From NCBI RefSeq assembly GCF_016526145.1, contig NZ_JADDUE010000004.1, forward strand, positions 372,001 through 436,000: a DNA stretch of 64,000 nucleotides. Reading direction: 5' to 3'. This stretch comes from Saccharopolyspora galaxeae (GTDB lineage Bacteria; Actinomycetota; Actinomycetes; Mycobacteriales; Pseudonocardiaceae). A program made the position numbers and the translations under genes. Below the pieces are notes generated by a model. It was not told the origin of the DNA and searched no databases. It worked only from the letters and a program-made list of their open reading frames with translations. Position 1 is the stretch's first letter; every line of letters starts with the position of its first letter. This document shows positions 8,751-20,112 of this stretch, piece after piece.

Positions 8751-8828
8751 TGGATTCTCCTGTCGGCTTCGGTATCGATGCCTCGAAGCGGCCGTCTCGC
8801 CGCGCTGGTGGCGGGTTCCTCCGGGCAC

Positions 8829-8858
8829 AAAAAAGACCCCCCGCGAATGCGAGAGGTC
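8829..8858 (-). terminator. cimA attenuator terminator
   Basis: On the minus strand GACCTCTCGC pairs with GCGGGGGGTC (10 bp with two G.T pairs) across an ATTC loop and is followed by six T residues. It lies 79 bp before the cimA start and 22 bp after the leader peptide stop. It is therefore placed to stop transcription before cimA. Confidence 0.85.
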
Positions 8859-8859
8859 T

Positions 8860-8893
8860 GCGCGCCGGGGGTGCGAGTCGTCACCCGGCGCGC
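8860..8893 (-). promoter_or_regulatory. Upstream attenuator hairpin overlapping the leader peptide end
   Basis: On the minus strand GCGCGCCGGGTG (8882-8893) can pair with a complementary segment at 8860-8873, leaving a small bulge. The 5' arm covers the last codons and stop of the leader peptide, and the 3' arm ends right beside the terminator stem. Whether this hairpin forms would depend on where the ribosome stands. Confidence 0.6.
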
Positions 8894-8922
8894 CGTCCAA
8901 TAATGCGGAAGCTGATGGCCAC
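8881..8922 (-). CDS. Isoleucine leader peptide of cimA (13 aa)
   Basis: GTG at 8922 opens a 13-residue frame, VAISFRIIGRRAG, ending at TGA 8881. It contains three Ile codons, two of them consecutive ATT codons, which are rare at this GC content. A TTG 18 bp upstream in frame is an alternative start. The frame ends 22 bp before the attenuator terminator. Stalling at the ATT pair under isoleucine shortage would change folding and let transcription reach cimA. No strong ribosome site is visible. Confidence 0.6.
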   Translation of the reverse strand: MAISFRIIGRRAG

Positions 8923-9011
8923 GCCCGTATGCTGCCACAACCGCTCGCGGCGCCACCAGGTGGGCTGCCATTCCCAGCTGCCGGACGGGCGCGCGGTCCC
9001 GACATGCGAAA

Positions 9012-9040
9012 CGGGCGCCCTCCCGGCAGGAAGGCGCCCG
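9012..9040 (-). terminator. Hairpin downstream of leuB
   Basis: CGGGCGCC and GGCGCCCG form an 8-bp GC stem across a 13-base loop, 55 bp beyond the leuB stop. On the minus strand it is followed by CGTTTC, with only a weak T-run. It may be a leuB terminator or a processing hairpin. Confidence 0.5.
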
Positions 9041-9094
9041 CAGCGCAGGAAACTCGAAGTCGACCAGGCTTGCCGGCCGGTCACGCTTGGACTG

Positions 9095-10138
9095 TCAGGC
9101 TTGCTGGGCGACCTCGCGGGAGGACACCAGCGCCGCCAGCCGGTCGCCGATGGCGAAGGTCGCACCCGGCGCCGAGTGGTCCCGGGTGGCCAGGTCGAAC
9201 GCCACCGAAGCCTCCACCCGGCGGGCCGCCTCGGCCTGCCCGACGTGGTCCAGCAGCAGCGCCACCGACAGCACCGCGGCCGTCGGGTCGGCCGCACCGT
9301 GCCCGGCGATGTCCGGGGCGCTGCCGTGCACCGGCTCGAACATGCTCGGGTTGCGCCGGGTGGCGTCGATGTTGCCGCTGGCGGCGAGCCCGATGCCGCC
9401 GGTGACCGCCCCGGCCAGGTCGGTGATGATGTCGCCGAACAGGTTGTCCGTGACGATCACGTCGAACCGGCTCGGGTCGGTGAGCATGTGGATCGTCGTG
9501 GCGTCCACGTGCTGGTAGGCGACCGTGACGTCGGGGTGCTGCAGCGAGACCTCTTCGACGACCCGGGACCACAACGAGCCGGCGTGGGTGAGCACGTTGG
9601 TCTTGTGCACCAGCGTCAGGTGCTTGCGCGGGCGGGCCGCGGCGCGGGCGAAGGCATCGCGCACGACCCGCTCCACGCCGAAGGCCGTGTTGATGCTGAC
9701 CTCGGTCGCGATCTCGTGCGTCGTGTCCTTGCGCAGCAGACCGCCGTTGCCCGCGTACGGCCCTTCGGTGCCTTCGCGCACCACGACCATGTCCACGTCG
9801 CCGGGATCGGCCACCGGGCTCTTCACCCCGGGGTAGAGCCTGCCGGGACGCAGGTTGACGTGGTGGTCGAGCTCGAAGCGCAGCCGCAGCAGCAGCCCGC
9901 GCTCCAGGATCCCGCTGGGCACCGAGGGGTCGCCGACCGCGCCGAGCAGGATCGCGTCGTGCTGGCGCAGCTCGGTCAGCACCGACTCGGGCAGCAGCTC
10001 GCCGGTGGCGTGCCAGCGCGCGGCTCCCAGGTCGTACCGGGTGATCTCGGTATCGGGAACGACCTCTCCGAGGACTTTGAGCGCCTCGGCGACCACCTCC
10101 GGCCCGATCCCGTCACCGGGGATCACAGCGAGCCGCAT
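9095..10138 (-). CDS. leuB: 3-isopropylmalate dehydrogenase
   Basis: Oxidises and decarboxylates 3-isopropylmalate to 2-oxoisocaproate with NAD+ in leucine synthesis; the same enzyme type can act on 3-methylmalate in the citramalate route. The 347-aa chain has the family opening GDGIGPE at about residues 8-14. The NAD/metal signature [19 protein letters not shown] and the late motif [13 protein letters not shown] are present. The ATG at 10138 is preceded by GGAGG at 7 bp and preferred over a GTG two codons earlier. It is on the same strand as cimA and serA. Confidence 0.96.
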   Translation of the reverse strand: MRLAVIPGDGIGPEVVAEALKVLGEVVPDTEITRYDLGAARWHATGELLPESVLTELRQHDAILLGAVGDPSVPSGILERGLLLRLRFELDHHVNLRPGRLYPGVKSPVADPGDVDMVVVREGTEGPYAGNGGLLRKDTTHEIATEVSINTAFGVERVVRDAFARAAARPRKHLTLVHKTNVLTHAGSLWSRVVEEVSLQHPDVTVAYQHVDATTIHMLTDPSRFDVIVTDNLFGDIITDLAGAVTGGIGLAASGNIDATRRNPSMFEPVHGSAPDIAGHGAADPTAAVLSVALLLDHVGQAEAARRVEASVAFDLATRDHSAPGATFAIGDRLAALVSSREVAQQA

Positions 10139-10302
10139 GAACACACCTCCCGACTAGGCGACCCCGAAACCGCGGGGCTCGATCTGTTGCGGCGAAGGCT
10201 ACCGGCAAGCCTTCGCGGGCAGGCACGCCGCACCCACCAAGTGGTCCAACCATCCCGGCCGGCGGGACACCCATAGGGGTGAACGACGACGGGCGGGACG
10301 AC

Positions 10303-10337
10303 GAAAAAGGACCGCCGCGGCGCGCGCGGCGGTCCTT
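10303..10337 (-). terminator. Intrinsic terminator between serA and leuB
   Basis: A perfect 13-bp stem, AAGGACCGCCGCG with its complement, has a five-base loop. On the minus strand it runs into TTTTTCGTCG. It ends transcripts from the serA side about 165 bp before leuB. An attenuator role for leuB is possible, but no convincing Leu-rich leader peptide was found. Confidence 0.75.
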
Positions 10338-10469
10338 CGCCGAGTGCCACGACCCGGCGGATCACGGCGAGCTCCCCATGATCCGTTGGATCCCCCGCAG
10401 CCTGCCACGATCCAGCGGATCACGCGATGCCCGGCCGGGGGATCATCAGCGGTGCTTACGAGGCCGTTT

Positions 10470-10672
10470 CATGAGCGGCGTCAGCCGCTTGCGGCGCCCG
10501 AGGACGCAGCCGGACCACCGGCGGGTTCTCAGGCGTCTTCTGGCGAGGACAGCGGCCCGGACCTATAAAGACGCCGCGTAGGACGCTACGTCAGGACGAG
10601 ATCCCGGAGCCAGAAGACGTCCGAGGTTCCGCTGGGTGACCCACTACGCAATCCGCTCAAGCACGCCTGATG
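10470..10672. repeat. Second intergenic repeat family, copy 1
   Basis: Begins with the AGCGGCG..AGCCGCT palindrome and continues through TCTCAGGCGT, GCGAGGAC, CGCGTAGG..CTACG and CCCGGAGC. The same order of segments recurs at 12482-12650. It fills most of the 538-bp gap between serA and leuB, which otherwise holds only the terminator at 10303-10337 and a cluster of GGATC inverted repeats (about 10350-10435). It lies directly after the serA stop codon. Confidence 0.6.
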
Positions 10673-10676
10673 CGGC

Positions 10677-12266
10677 TCACTCGAAGCTGACGGTGCGGAC
10701 GGTGGTCGCGCCCACCGCAGCGCCGATCGGCTCCAGCACACCGGTGTCGACCGGCCGGTCCACCCGCAGCAGCATGATCGCGTCGGAGCGCTCGGTGGTC
10801 TGGCTGACCGTGGCGGCATCGATGTTCACGCCGACCTCGCCGAGCAGCGTGCCGACCTTGCCCATCACGCCAGGGCGGTCCGGGTACTCCAGCAGCAGCA
10901 CGTTGCCCTCGGCGCGCAGGTCGAAGTGCCTGCCGTTGACCTCGATCAGCTTCTCCACCAGGTTCGCGCCGGTGAGCGCGCCGGAGACCACGGCGCGGCG
11001 CCCGTCGGCCAGGCCCGCGCGCACCGACACCACGCTGCGGTGGTTCTGGCTCTCCGATGCCTTCTGCACCTCGACGCTGACTCCGAGGTCCTCGGCCAGC
11101 TGCGGGGCGTTGACGAAGGTCACCTGGTTCTCCACCGCTCCGGAGAACACCCCGCGCAGCGCCGCGAGCTGCAGCACCGAGACGTCCTCGTCGGCGAGTT
11201 CGCCGCGCGCCTCGATGGTCACCGAGGTCGGCGTGCTGCCCAGCACCGCCGCCAGCAGCTGGCCCAGCTTCTGGGTCAGCGGCAGGTACGGGCGGACCTC
11301 CTCGCCGACCGCGCCGCCCTGCACGTTGACCGCGTCCGGCACGAAGTCGCCTGCCAGCGCCAGCAGCACCGACTTGGCCACGTCGGTGCCCGCGCGGTCC
11401 TGCGCCTCCGCGGTGGAGGCACCCAGGTGCGGGGTGGCGACCACGTTCTCCAGCTCGAACAGCGGGCTCTCGGTGGTCGGCTCGGACTTGTAGACGTCGA
11501 TGCCCGCGCCGCCGATGTGCCCGGAGCGGATCGATTCGGCCAGCGCCTCCTCGTCGATCAGCCCGCCGCGCGCGGCGTTGACGATCAGCTGGCCCTGCTT
11601 GGCCTTCTTCAGCTCCTCGGCGCCGATCAGGCCCAGCGTCTCGGCGGTCTTGGGCAGGTGGATCGACACCGCGTCCGCGCGCGCCAGCAGGTCTTCGAGG
11701 CTGACCAGCTCGATGCCCAGCTGCGCGGCGCGGGAGGCGGACACGTACGGGTCGTAGGCGATCAGCTTGGTGCCGAAGGCGGCGATGCGCTGCGCGAACA
11801 GCTGGCCGATCTTGCCGAGGCCGACCACGCCGACGGTCTTGCCGTTGAGCTCGACGCCGCTGTAGGAGCTGCGCTTCCACTCCCCTGCGCGCAGGCTCGC
11901 GTCGGCGGCGGCCACGTTGCGGGCCACCGACAGCAGCAGCGCCAGGGCGTGCTCGGCGGCGGAGACGATGTTGGACGTGGGGGCGTTGACCACCATCACG
12001 CCGCGCTCGGTGGCCGCGGGCACTTCGACGTTGTCCAGTCCTACCCCGGCCCGGGCGACGACCTTGAGCTTGCTGGTCGCGGCCAGCACCTCGGCGTCGA
12101 CCTTGGTGGCGGAGCGGACCAGCAGCGCGTCTGCGTCGGCGACGGCCTCCAGCAGCGCCGGGCGGTCCGTGCCGTCGACGTGACGGATCTCGACCTCGGC
12201 TCCGAGCGCTTCGAGCACGGAGGGGGCCAGCTTCTCGGCGATCAGGACGACAGGACGATTGGTCAC
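10677..12266 (-). CDS. serA: D-3-phosphoglycerate dehydrogenase
   Basis: First step of serine synthesis, oxidising 3-phosphoglycerate to 3-phosphohydroxypyruvate with NAD+. The catalytic domain has the Rossmann motif VGLGKIGQ and the catalytic Arg in [13 protein letters not shown]. The catalytic His is in TPHLGAST. A long middle domain and a C-terminal ACT domain ([20 protein letters not shown]) make this the long, serine-inhibited form. GTG at 12266 gives 529 aa, nearly the length of M. tuberculosis SerA. GGAG precedes it by 9-10 bp. It sits alone between two repeat-filled gaps. Confidence 0.96.
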   Translation of the reverse strand: MTNRPVVLIAEKLAPSVLEALGAEVEIRHVDGTDRPALLEAVADADALLVRSATKVDAEVLAATSKLKVVARAGVGLDNVEVPAATERGVMVVNAPTSNIVSAAEHALALLLSVARNVAAADASLRAGEWKRSSYSGVELNGKTVGVVGLGKIGQLFAQRIAAFGTKLIAYDPYVSASRAAQLGIELVSLEDLLARADAVSIHLPKTAETLGLIGAEELKKAKQGQLIVNAARGGLIDEEALAESIRSGHIGGAGIDVYKSEPTTESPLFELENVVATPHLGASTAEAQDRAGTDVAKSVLLALAGDFVPDAVNVQGGAVGEEVRPYLPLTQKLGQLLAAVLGSTPTSVTIEARGELADEDVSVLQLAALRGVFSGAVENQVTFVNAPQLAEDLGVSVEVQKASESQNHRSVVSVRAGLADGRRAVVSGALTGANLVEKLIEVNGRHFDLRAEGNVLLLEYPDRPGVMGKVGTLLGEVGVNIDAATVSQTTERSDAIMLLRVDRPVDTGVLEPIGAAVGATTVRTVSFE

Positions 12267-12400
12267 GGGCGCGCTCCATTGAGAGGGATCACGGTCGTAG
12301 CAGGGCACGGCGTTGTACCCGGACGGTGAGGCAGTTTAACCGGAGTTTGAGAACTCGTTCACAAGGGTGTGACGCACGACAAACCCGCCGCAGAAGTCGG

Positions 12401-12422
12401 AAAGGCCCGTTTCCGGGCCCTT
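12401..12422 (-). terminator. Short hairpin between DUF397 gene and serA
   Basis: GGCCCG and CGGGCC pair across TTTC, flanked by AAA and CTT. On the minus strand it ends in TTTCC. It is a weak terminator candidate for transcription from the DUF397 gene toward serA. Confidence 0.4.
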
Positions 12423-12481
12423 CGTCGCAGGTCAGCGCGATGATTGCGCAGCGAACAATCGCTCGGACTTCGGTTCGCCTG

Positions 12482-12650
12482 CGTGCAGCGGCGAAGCCGC
12501 TTGCGCCGAACGCCTGAGCAACGGCACCGCCGCGGGCTCTCAGCCGTTCGCTCGCGAGGACGGCTCCGACGCGCGTAGGGCACTACGCCTCCGAGGATCT
12601 CCCGGAGCGAGCGGACGCCTGACTGAGGTTCCACCGCCCGGCCGCCCACG
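12482..12650. repeat. Second intergenic repeat family, copy 2
   Basis: Contains AGCGGCGAAGCCGCT, then GCGAGGAC, CGCGTAGG..CTACG, GGATCTCCCGGAGC and TGAGGTTCC in the same order as copy 1 at 10470-10672. It lies directly after the DUF397 stop codon. With the short hairpin at 12401 it occupies most of the 407-bp gap before serA. Confidence 0.6.
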
Positions 12651-12673
12651 CGAAGCATCCCGAAGCTCGCGGA

Positions 12674-12973
12674 TCAGGGTTCGTCGAACTCGCCGTCCTT
12701 CGCCCCGGCCACGAACGCGTCCCATTCCTCGGGCGTGAACACCAGCACCGGGCCTTCCGGCTCGGCGCCGTTGCGCATCCCGATGTAGCCGTCCACGAAA
12801 GCGATCTCCACGCCCGGTTCGTCGTCGTCCTCGGTGCTGGTGATCCACTCCGCGTCGGTGAAGTCGAGCTCGTGGCGGATGTGCGCCTTGTCGTCCACCG
12901 GGGCGTCCGCGGTCCGCGTGGTATCGCCGCCGGTCTGCGTTGTCGTGCTGGCTTCGTCGTTCACGACCGGCAC
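12674..12973 (-). CDS. DUF397-domain protein
   Basis: A 99-aa acidic protein. The C-terminal half, IAFVDGYIGMRNG followed by PVLVFTPEEWDAFVAGAKDG, matches the DUF397 pattern common in actinomycetes. DUF397 proteins usually pair with an XRE/HTH regulator gene next door and act in development or stress signalling. No HTH partner is present here, and the N-terminal 40 residues are an unusual Thr/Asp-rich extension. GTG at 12973 or 12964 could be the start. Confidence 0.75.
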   Translation of the reverse strand: MPVVNDEASTTTQTGGDTTRTADAPVDDKAHIRHELDFTDAEWITSTEDDDEPGVEIAFVDGYIGMRNGAEPEGPVLVFTPEEWDAFVAGAKDGEFDEP

Positions 12974-13250
12974 GATACCCGCGGCAGCGCCCGCGACTCG
13001 ATCGCGTGAACGGGTGGCCGGGCATCGATTCGCGCGGAAACTTCCTGCGGTGCAAGGAGAACGCTGGGAAACCGCGCCGGGAAGGGACCGCGTCCACTCC
13101 GAGCGGCGTCAGCTGCCATCCAAGCGACCGGCAGGGACAACACGCCGAAGGCCCGGCGATCCCTCGTGGGGACAACCGGGCCTTCCGACCACGCGGACCG
13201 CCGGTCGGGCGGGCCTGCGCGGGAGATCATGCGCAGCGCAGGGCGCTCAC
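12974..13250. other. Gap between DUF397 gene and ilvC tail
   Basis: Holds the hairpin at 13147-13185 and the DUF397 promoter region. No protein-like frame with a credible start is visible. Short antisense frames here are GC-bias artefacts. Confidence 0.5.
13147..13185 (-). terminator. Hairpin downstream of ilvC
   Basis: GAAGGCCCGG and CCGGGCCTTC form a perfect 10-bp stem across a 19-base loop, about 146 bp past the ilvC stop. There is no real T-run. It probably ends or stabilises the ilvBNC transcript. Confidence 0.5.
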
Positions 13251-14904
<1,654 letters not shown>

Positions 14905-14912
14905 GGAGGCGC

Positions 14913-16745
14913 TCACCCCTCGTCCTCGTCGAACAGCGGGCGGATGCCGCGCGCCGCCATGATCTCGTCGTTGCCGGTGCCCGCGGCCACCATCGGCCAC
15001 ACCTGCGCGTCCTTGCCCACCACGAAGTCGATCACGACGGGTCGGTCGTTGATCTCCATCGCCCGCTGGATGACGCTGTCGACGTCCTCGCGGGACTCGC
15101 ACCGCAGGCCTGCGCAGCCCAGCGCCTCGGCGAGCAGCTTGAAGTCCGGGATGCGGTGCTTGTGGGTGCCGAGGTCACTGTGTGAGTAGCGCTCGGCGTA
15201 GAAGAGGTTCTGCCACTGCCGGACCATACCGAGGTTGCCGTTGTTGATGACGGCGACCTTGATGGGCAGTTCCTCGATGGCGCTGGTCGCCAGCTCCTGG
15301 TTGGTCATCTGGAAGCAGCCGTCGCCGTCGATGGCCCACACCGGCTTGTCCGGCACCCCGGCCTTGGCGCCCAGCGCGGCGGGCACCGCGTAGCCCATCG
15401 TGCCCAGGCCGCCGGAGTTCAGCCAGGTCCGCGGGTGCTCGTAGCCGATGAACTGCGCGGCCCACATCTGGTGCTGGCCGACACCGGCGACGTAGCAGGC
15501 TTCCGGGCCGACGATGTTGCCGAGCCGTTCGATCACGTACTCGGGCGCGAGGCTGCCGTCCGACGGCCACTCGTAGCCCAGCGGGAAGGTGTCGCGCCAC
15601 TGCCGGAGCTGGTCCCACCACGGGCCGAGGTCGGCGGTGCCGTCCTCTCCGGTGGCGGTCGCCAGCGCGTCGATGAGCTCCGTGATGACGTCCTTGCAGT
15701 CGCCCACGATCGGCACGTCGGCGTTGCGGTTCTTGGAGATCTCGGCCGGGTCGATGTCGGCGTGCACCACCTTCGCCTCCGGGGCGAACGAGGACAGCTG
15801 GCCGGTGACCCGGTCGTCGAACCGGGTGCCGAGCGCGATCAGCAGGTCGGAGCGCTGCATCGCCGCGACCGCCGAGACGGTGCCGTGCATCCCGGGCATC
15901 CCCAGGTGCTGCGGGTGCGAGTCGGGGAACGCGCCGCGCGCCATCAGCGTGGTGACGACCGGGATGCCGCTGCTCTCGGCGAGCTTGCGCAACTGCTCGG
16001 TCGCCTCGGCCTTGAGCACGCCGCCGCCGACGTAGAGCACCGGGCGCCGCGCCGCGGTGATCAGCTTCGCGGCCTCCCGGACCTGCTTGCCGTGCGGCTT
16101 GCTGGTGGGCCGGTAGCCGGGCAGCTTCATCTCCGGCGGCCAGGAGAACGAGGTGGTAGCCGTTTGGACGTCCTTCGGGATGTCCACCAGCACCGGGCCG
16201 GGCCTGCCGCTGTTGGCGATGTAGAACGCTTCCGCGATCGTGCGCGGGATGTCCTCGGCCTTGGTGACCAGGAAGTTGTGCTTGGTGACCGGCAGCGTGA
16301 TGCCGCAGATGTCGGCTTCTTGGAAGGCGTCGGTGCCGATCAGGGTGGTGGCCTGCTGGCCGGTGATCGCCACCACCGGCACCGAGTCCATCTGCGCGTC
16401 GGCCAGCGCGGTGACCAGGTTCGTCGCCCCCGGCCCCGAGGTCGCCATGCACACCCCGACGTTGCCGGTGGCCTGCGCGTAGCCGGTCGCCGCGTGCCCG
16501 GCGCCCTGCTCGTGGCGGACCAGCACGTGGCGGACCTTCGTGGAGTCCAGCAGCGGATCGTAGGACGGCAGGATCGTGCCGCCGGGAATGCCGAACACGA
16601 CCTCGGCGCCTACCGCCTCGAGCGAGCGCACGAGCGACTGCGCGCCGGTGGCCTGCACCGGGGCGCCGCTTGGCGGGGCGGGCTTGGGACGGTGCCCCGG
16701 CGGCGGCGCCGGGACGGGGTTCTGCCTGGTGTTGGCGCTGGTCAT
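14913..16745 (-). CDS. ilvB: Acetolactate synthase, large (catalytic) subunit
   Basis: ThDP- and FAD-dependent synthesis of acetolactate or acetohydroxybutyrate, the committed step of branched-chain amino acid synthesis. The chain is 610 aa. The ThDP-activating Glu lies in [15 protein letters not shown], the FAD region contains [12 protein letters not shown], and the ThDP/Mg motif is [17 protein letters not shown] Pro-rich N-terminal stretch of about 30 residues is specific to this lineage. ATG 16745 follows AGAGG at 7 bp. A leader peptide and terminator precede it (16806-16944). Confidence 0.97.
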   Translation of the reverse strand: MTSANTRQNPVPAPPPGHRPKPAPPSGAPVQATGAQSLVRSLEAVGAEVVFGIPGGTILPSYDPLLDSTKVRHVLVRHEQGAGHAATGYAQATGNVGVCMATSGPGATNLVTALADAQMDSVPVVAITGQQATTLIGTDAFQEADICGITLPVTKHNFLVTKAEDIPRTIAEAFYIANSGRPGPVLVDIPKDVQTATTSFSWPPEMKLPGYRPTSKPHGKQVREAAKLITAARRPVLYVGGGVLKAEATEQLRKLAESSGIPVVTTLMARGAFPDSHPQHLGMPGMHGTVSAVAAMQRSDLLIALGTRFDDRVTGQLSSFAPEAKVVHADIDPAEISKNRNADVPIVGDCKDVITELIDALATATGEDGTADLGPWWDQLRQWRDTFPLGYEWPSDGSLAPEYVIERLGNIVGPEACYVAGVGQHQMWAAQFIGYEHPRTWLNSGGLGTMGYAVPAALGAKAGVPDKPVWAIDGDGCFQMTNQELATSAIEELPIKVAVINNGNLGMVRQWQNLFYAERYSHSDLGTHKHRIPDFKLLAEALGCAGLRCESREDVDSVIQRAMEINDRPVVIDFVVGKDAQVWPMVAAGTGNDEIMAARGIRPLFDEDEG

Positions 16746-16805
16746 CGGTTCGCCTCTGTCCGAGCGGTGTTGATCGGTGAGTGGACTGTCGATGCGTTGG
16801 GCACG

Positions 16806-16845
16806 AAAAAACCCCCGCCGGTCAACACAGGACCGTACGAGGGTT
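16806..16845 (-). terminator. ilvBNC attenuator terminator
   Basis: On the minus strand AACCC pairs with GGGTT and GGTC with GACC, in an interrupted stem followed by six T residues. It lies about 60 bp before the ilvB ATG and 24 bp after the leader peptide stop, the position of a transcription attenuator. Confidence 0.8.
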
Positions 16846-16869
16846 GGCGCGTCGACGCTGCGAGCTTCC

Positions 16870-16944
16870 TCAGGCGTGGACGCGCCGGGGAAGTACGAGA
16901 ATGTCGTCGATTCGCAGCATGGCCAGGACGTTAACGGCAGCCAT
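16870..16944 (-). CDS. Branched-chain leader peptide of ilvBNC (24 aa)
   Basis: ATG at 16944 opens a 24-residue frame beginning [10 protein letters not shown] and including IDDILVL, ending at TGA 16870. Ten of its 24 residues are Val, Leu or Ile. The stop is 24 bp before the attenuator stem. Ribosome stalling when any of the three amino acids is short would favour read-through into ilvB. Leader-peptide attenuation of ilvB is described in other actinobacteria. The ribosome site is weak. Confidence 0.8.
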   Translation of the reverse strand: MAAVNVLAMLRIDDILVLPRRVHA

Positions 16945-17179
16945 GTCGCCGGGTCAAACCATGCGGGAAGGATTTCCCAGCCAGTGGACGCGCTGCGCCC
17001 CGCTCGCACGTCGATCGGCAGTGCGTTTCCGCAGCTTACCGATCCCGCATTCGCCTTCGGGCGGGCGAATTTGTGGCGTACGTCGCGCATCCCGCGTGTC
17101 CGATGTCCGCGGAGCGGGCCGCTCGCCGGTTCTCACCTGCCCCGCGATCCGTCGCGCACGCGGGTGAGACCATCGGGAC

Positions 17180-18049
17180 GTGAGCGAGTCCCCCAAGTCC
17201 TCCGGACCGGACGGCGCCGGCGCGAACGAAGCGCACGCGGCGGCCGAGGGCTCGCGGCGGCAGACCGGCGAACGCCCGGCCGCAGAGAGCCCGAACGACG
17301 AGGGGACCCCCGAAGTGAGCACGACCGAGGACCAAGGCTCGACCGCCGTGCGGGAGCCGGGCACGACCGAGCAGCCGCAGGCCGCGCCGGAAAGCACGGC
17401 GCCGGACTCGGAGAACACCGCGCGGACTCCGGATGGCGGCGCGGCCCGCCCGACCGCGAAGGCGGTCCCGAAGTCGCTCACCTTCCACCTCACCCGAACC
17501 TCGCTGCTGGCGGTGGCCGTGGTGGCGGTCTGCACGACGCCGATCGCGTTCGCGCAGCCGTTCCCCTACCTGCTGCCCGCCTTCCTGATCCCCGCGGCAC
17601 TGGCTTACGCCGTGCTGTGGCCGCGGACGATCGCCACGGACGAAGGGATCCGCACCCGGTTGCTGGCGGGCGAGACCTCGTTCGGCTGGGACGAGCTGGC
17701 CTCGGTGCGGCTGAACGAACGCCGCTGGGTGCGCGCGGTGCTGGAGTCCGGCGGCGAAGGCCGGACGCGGGAAGTCCGGCTCTCGGCGGTGCGGGTGCGC
17801 GACCTGTCCCACCTGGCGCTGATGAGCGGCGGCCGGCTGCCGGACCCGAACGAGCCGCTGGAACGCCCGGCGGAGACCGGCGCGGTGTCGGACGGCGAGC
17901 AGGGCACCGGATCCGCGAACTCCGAATCGGACTCCGCCGCCGAATCCGCGGACGACACCGGGAAATCCACCGCCGCGCAGCAGGATCCCTCGGCCGCCGC
18001 AAGCGAATCCGCTCCGGGCGAGGACTCCCCGGACGACCGCCGCGGCTGA
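17180..18049 (+). CDS. PH-domain membrane protein (Cfp6-like)
   Basis: A 289-aa protein divergent from ilvB, in the position of M. tuberculosis cfp6 (Rv3004). The first 95 residues are an acidic, low-complexity Glu/Ser/Thr/Pro region. Two membrane segments follow ([18 protein letters not shown] and [17 protein letters not shown]). A small bacterial PH domain (bPH6 type) comes next, with [18 protein letters not shown] and ERRWVRAVL. The last 80 residues are again disordered and Ser/Glu-rich. GTG 17180 is the start. Function is unknown; the long disordered ends go beyond the mycobacterial protein. Confidence 0.75.
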   Translation: MSESPKSSGPDGAGANEAHAAAEGSRRQTGERPAAESPNDEGTPEVSTTEDQGSTAVREPGTTEQPQAAPESTAPDSENTARTPDGGAARPTAKAVPKSLTFHLTRTSLLAVAVVAVCTTPIAFAQPFPYLLPAFLIPAALAYAVLWPRTIATDEGIRTRLLAGETSFGWDELASVRLNERRWVRAVLESGGEGRTREVRLSAVRVRDLSHLALMSGGRLPDPNEPLERPAETGAVSDGEQGTGSANSESDSAAESADDTGKSTAAQQDPSAAASESAPGEDSPDDRRG

Positions 18050-18191
18050 ACACCTCGCGCGAACGGCGCGAACCGGGCGCACGACCAGCACCGCGGCAGG
18101 AGTAACGTCGCGGTCACCGCGCTGTGCTCGCACCCAAAAGGTGCCGTTCTCCCCGCCCCGACGCGGGTCTCGCAGAGGAACCGAGAAGACC

Positions 18192-20036
18192 ATGCCCCAG
18201 TTGCGCTCCCGCACCACCACGCACGGCCGCAACGCCGCAGGCGCCCGTTCGCTGTGGCGTGCCACCGGCATGACCGACGACGACTTCGGCAAGCCGATCG
18301 TGGCCATCGCCAACTCCTACACCCAGTTCGTGCCAGGGCACGTGCACCTGCGCGACCTCGGCGACGTGGTGGCCGACACGATCCGCGAATCCGGCGGCGT
18401 GCCGCGGGAATTCCACACCATCGCCGTGGACGACGGCATCGCGATGGGCCACAGCGGGATGCTCTACTCGCTGCCGTCCCGCGAGCTGATCGCGGACTCG
18501 GTGGAGTACATGGTCAACGCGCACCAGGCCGACGCGCTGGTGTGCATCTCGAACTGCGACAAGATCACGCCCGGGATGCTCAACGCGGCGATGCGGCTGA
18601 ACGTGCCGACGGTGTTCGTCTCCGGTGGCCCGATGGAAGCGGGCAAGGCGGTGGTCGTGGACGGTGTCGCGCAGGCACCGACCGACCTGATCACCACCAT
18701 CTCGGCATCGGCCAACGCCGCGGTGGACGACGCGGGCCTGTCCGAGGTGGAGCGCTCCGCCTGCCCGACCTGCGGGTCCTGCTCGGGCATGTTCACCGCG
18801 AACTCGATGAACTGCCTGACCGAGGCGCTCGGCCTGGCGCTGCCCGGCAACGGCTCGACGCTGGCCACGCACGCCGCCCGCCGCGCGCTGTTCCAGGAGG
18901 CCGGGCGCACCGTGGTGCGCGCCGCCGAGCGCTGGTACCAGCAGGACGACGACTCGGTGCTGCCCCGCTCGGTCGCGAACAAGCAGGCGTTCGAGAACGC
19001 GATGGCGCTGGACATGGCGATGGGCGGCTCGACGAACACGGTGCTGCACACGCTGGCCGCTGCGCAGGAGGGCGGCATCGACTTCGCCCTGGAGGACATC
19101 GAGCGGATCAGCAGGCAGGTGCCTTGCCTGTCGAAGGTCGCGCCGAACTCCGATTTCCACATGGAGGACGTGCACCGGGCGGGCGGGATCACCGCGATCC
19201 TCGGCGAGCTGGACCGCGGCGGGATGCTGCACCGCGAGGTCTCCTCGGTGCACAGCCCCAGCCTCACCGACTGGCTGTCCACATGGGACGTCCGCGGCGA
19301 GTCGCCGTCCGAGCAGGCCGTGGAGCTGTTCCACGCCGCGCCCGGCGGAGTGCGCACCACGCAGGCGTTCTCCACCGAGAACCGCTGGTCCTCTTTGGAC
19401 ACCGATGCGGCGAACGGCTGCATCCGCAGCGTCGAGCACGCCTACACCGCCGACGGCGGGCTGGCGGTGCTGCGCGGCAACCTCGCCGAGGACGGCGCGG
19501 TGGTCAAAACCGCCGGTGTCGAGGAGGAGCTGTGGCTGTTCGAGGGCCCGGCGCGGGTGCTGGAGAGCCAGGAGCAGGCGGTCTCGGCGATCCTGAACAA
19601 GGAGATCCAGGCCGGTGACGTGCTGGTGATCCGCTACGAAGGCCCCGCGGGCGGGCCCGGGATGCAGGAGATGCTGCACCCGACCGCGTTCCTGAAGGGC
19701 TCCGGCCTCGGCAAGAAGTGCGCGCTGATCACCGACGGCCGGTTCTCCGGCGGTTCTTCGGGACTGTCGATCGGGCACATCTCGCCGGAGGCGGCCAACG
19801 GCGGCGTGATCGGGCTGGTGCAGGACGGCGACCCGATCCGCATCGACGTGCGCGAGCGCGGCCTGGAGCTGCTGGTCGACGACGAGGTGCTGGCCGAGCG
19901 GCGGGCGAAGATGGACGCCGCCGAGCACCCGTGGCAGCCGGTCGCCCGGGAGCGCTCGGTGACCACCGCGCTGCGGGCCTACGCGAAGCTCGCGACTTCG
20001 GCGTCCTACGGCGCGGTCCGCGACATCAGCAAGTAA
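18192..20036 (+). CDS. ilvD: Dihydroxy-acid dehydratase
   Basis: An Fe-S dehydratase making the 2-oxo acids of valine and isoleucine. The 614-aa chain has the IlvD/Edd signature [12 protein letters not shown] near residue 120 and [19 protein letters not shown] near residue 195, supplying the cluster cysteines. The C-terminal [15 protein letters not shown] motif is intact. ATG 18192 is chosen over earlier in-frame codons because the family starts with a short leader before [15 protein letters not shown]. It is unusual in lying next to ilvBNC but divergent, with no leader peptide visible. Confidence 0.97.
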   Translation: MPQLRSRTTTHGRNAAGARSLWRATGMTDDDFGKPIVAIANSYTQFVPGHVHLRDLGDVVADTIRESGGVPREFHTIAVDDGIAMGHSGMLYSLPSRELIADSVEYMVNAHQADALVCISNCDKITPGMLNAAMRLNVPTVFVSGGPMEAGKAVVVDGVAQAPTDLITTISASANAAVDDAGLSEVERSACPTCGSCSGMFTANSMNCLTEALGLALPGNGSTLATHAARRALFQEAGRTVVRAAERWYQQDDDSVLPRSVANKQAFENAMALDMAMGGSTNTVLHTLAAAQEGGIDFALEDIERISRQVPCLSKVAPNSDFHMEDVHRAGGITAILGELDRGGMLHREVSSVHSPSLTDWLSTWDVRGESPSEQAVELFHAAPGGVRTTQAFSTENRWSSLDTDAANGCIRSVEHAYTADGGLAVLRGNLAEDGAVVKTAGVEEELWLFEGPARVLESQEQAVSAILNKEIQAGDVLVIRYEGPAGGPGMQEMLHPTAFLKGSGLGKKCALITDGRFSGGSSGLSIGHISPEAANGGVIGLVQDGDPIRIDVRERGLELLVDDEVLAERRAKMDAAEHPWQPVARERSVTTALRAYAKLATSASYGAVRDISK

Positions 20037-20045
20037 CTCCGCCGG

Positions 20046-20098
20046 CAGTGAACGGACCGCTCGTCCGGGGAAGATCGGTCGAACGGTCCGTTCACTCG
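20046..20098. repeat. Dispersed palindromic element, copy B
   Basis: Starts AGTGAACGGACCGCTCGTCC and ends GAACGGTCCGTTCACTCG, with a short centre. It lies 10 bp after the ilvD stop and 15 bp before the end of the convergent DoxX gene, where it would act as a strong bidirectional hairpin. Confidence 0.85.
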
Positions 20099-20112
20099 GT
20101 GCGTACGGCGCC

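Noticed and set aside
10139-10440. Leucine leader peptide for leuB before the 10303 terminator
   Set aside because: Short frames here have a few Val/Ile codons but no Leu run and no ribosome site; the terminator is better explained as the end of serA transcription.
18050-18191. Attenuator before ilvD
   Set aside because: No branched-chain-rich short frame and no T-tailed hairpin were found in the 142-bp gap.
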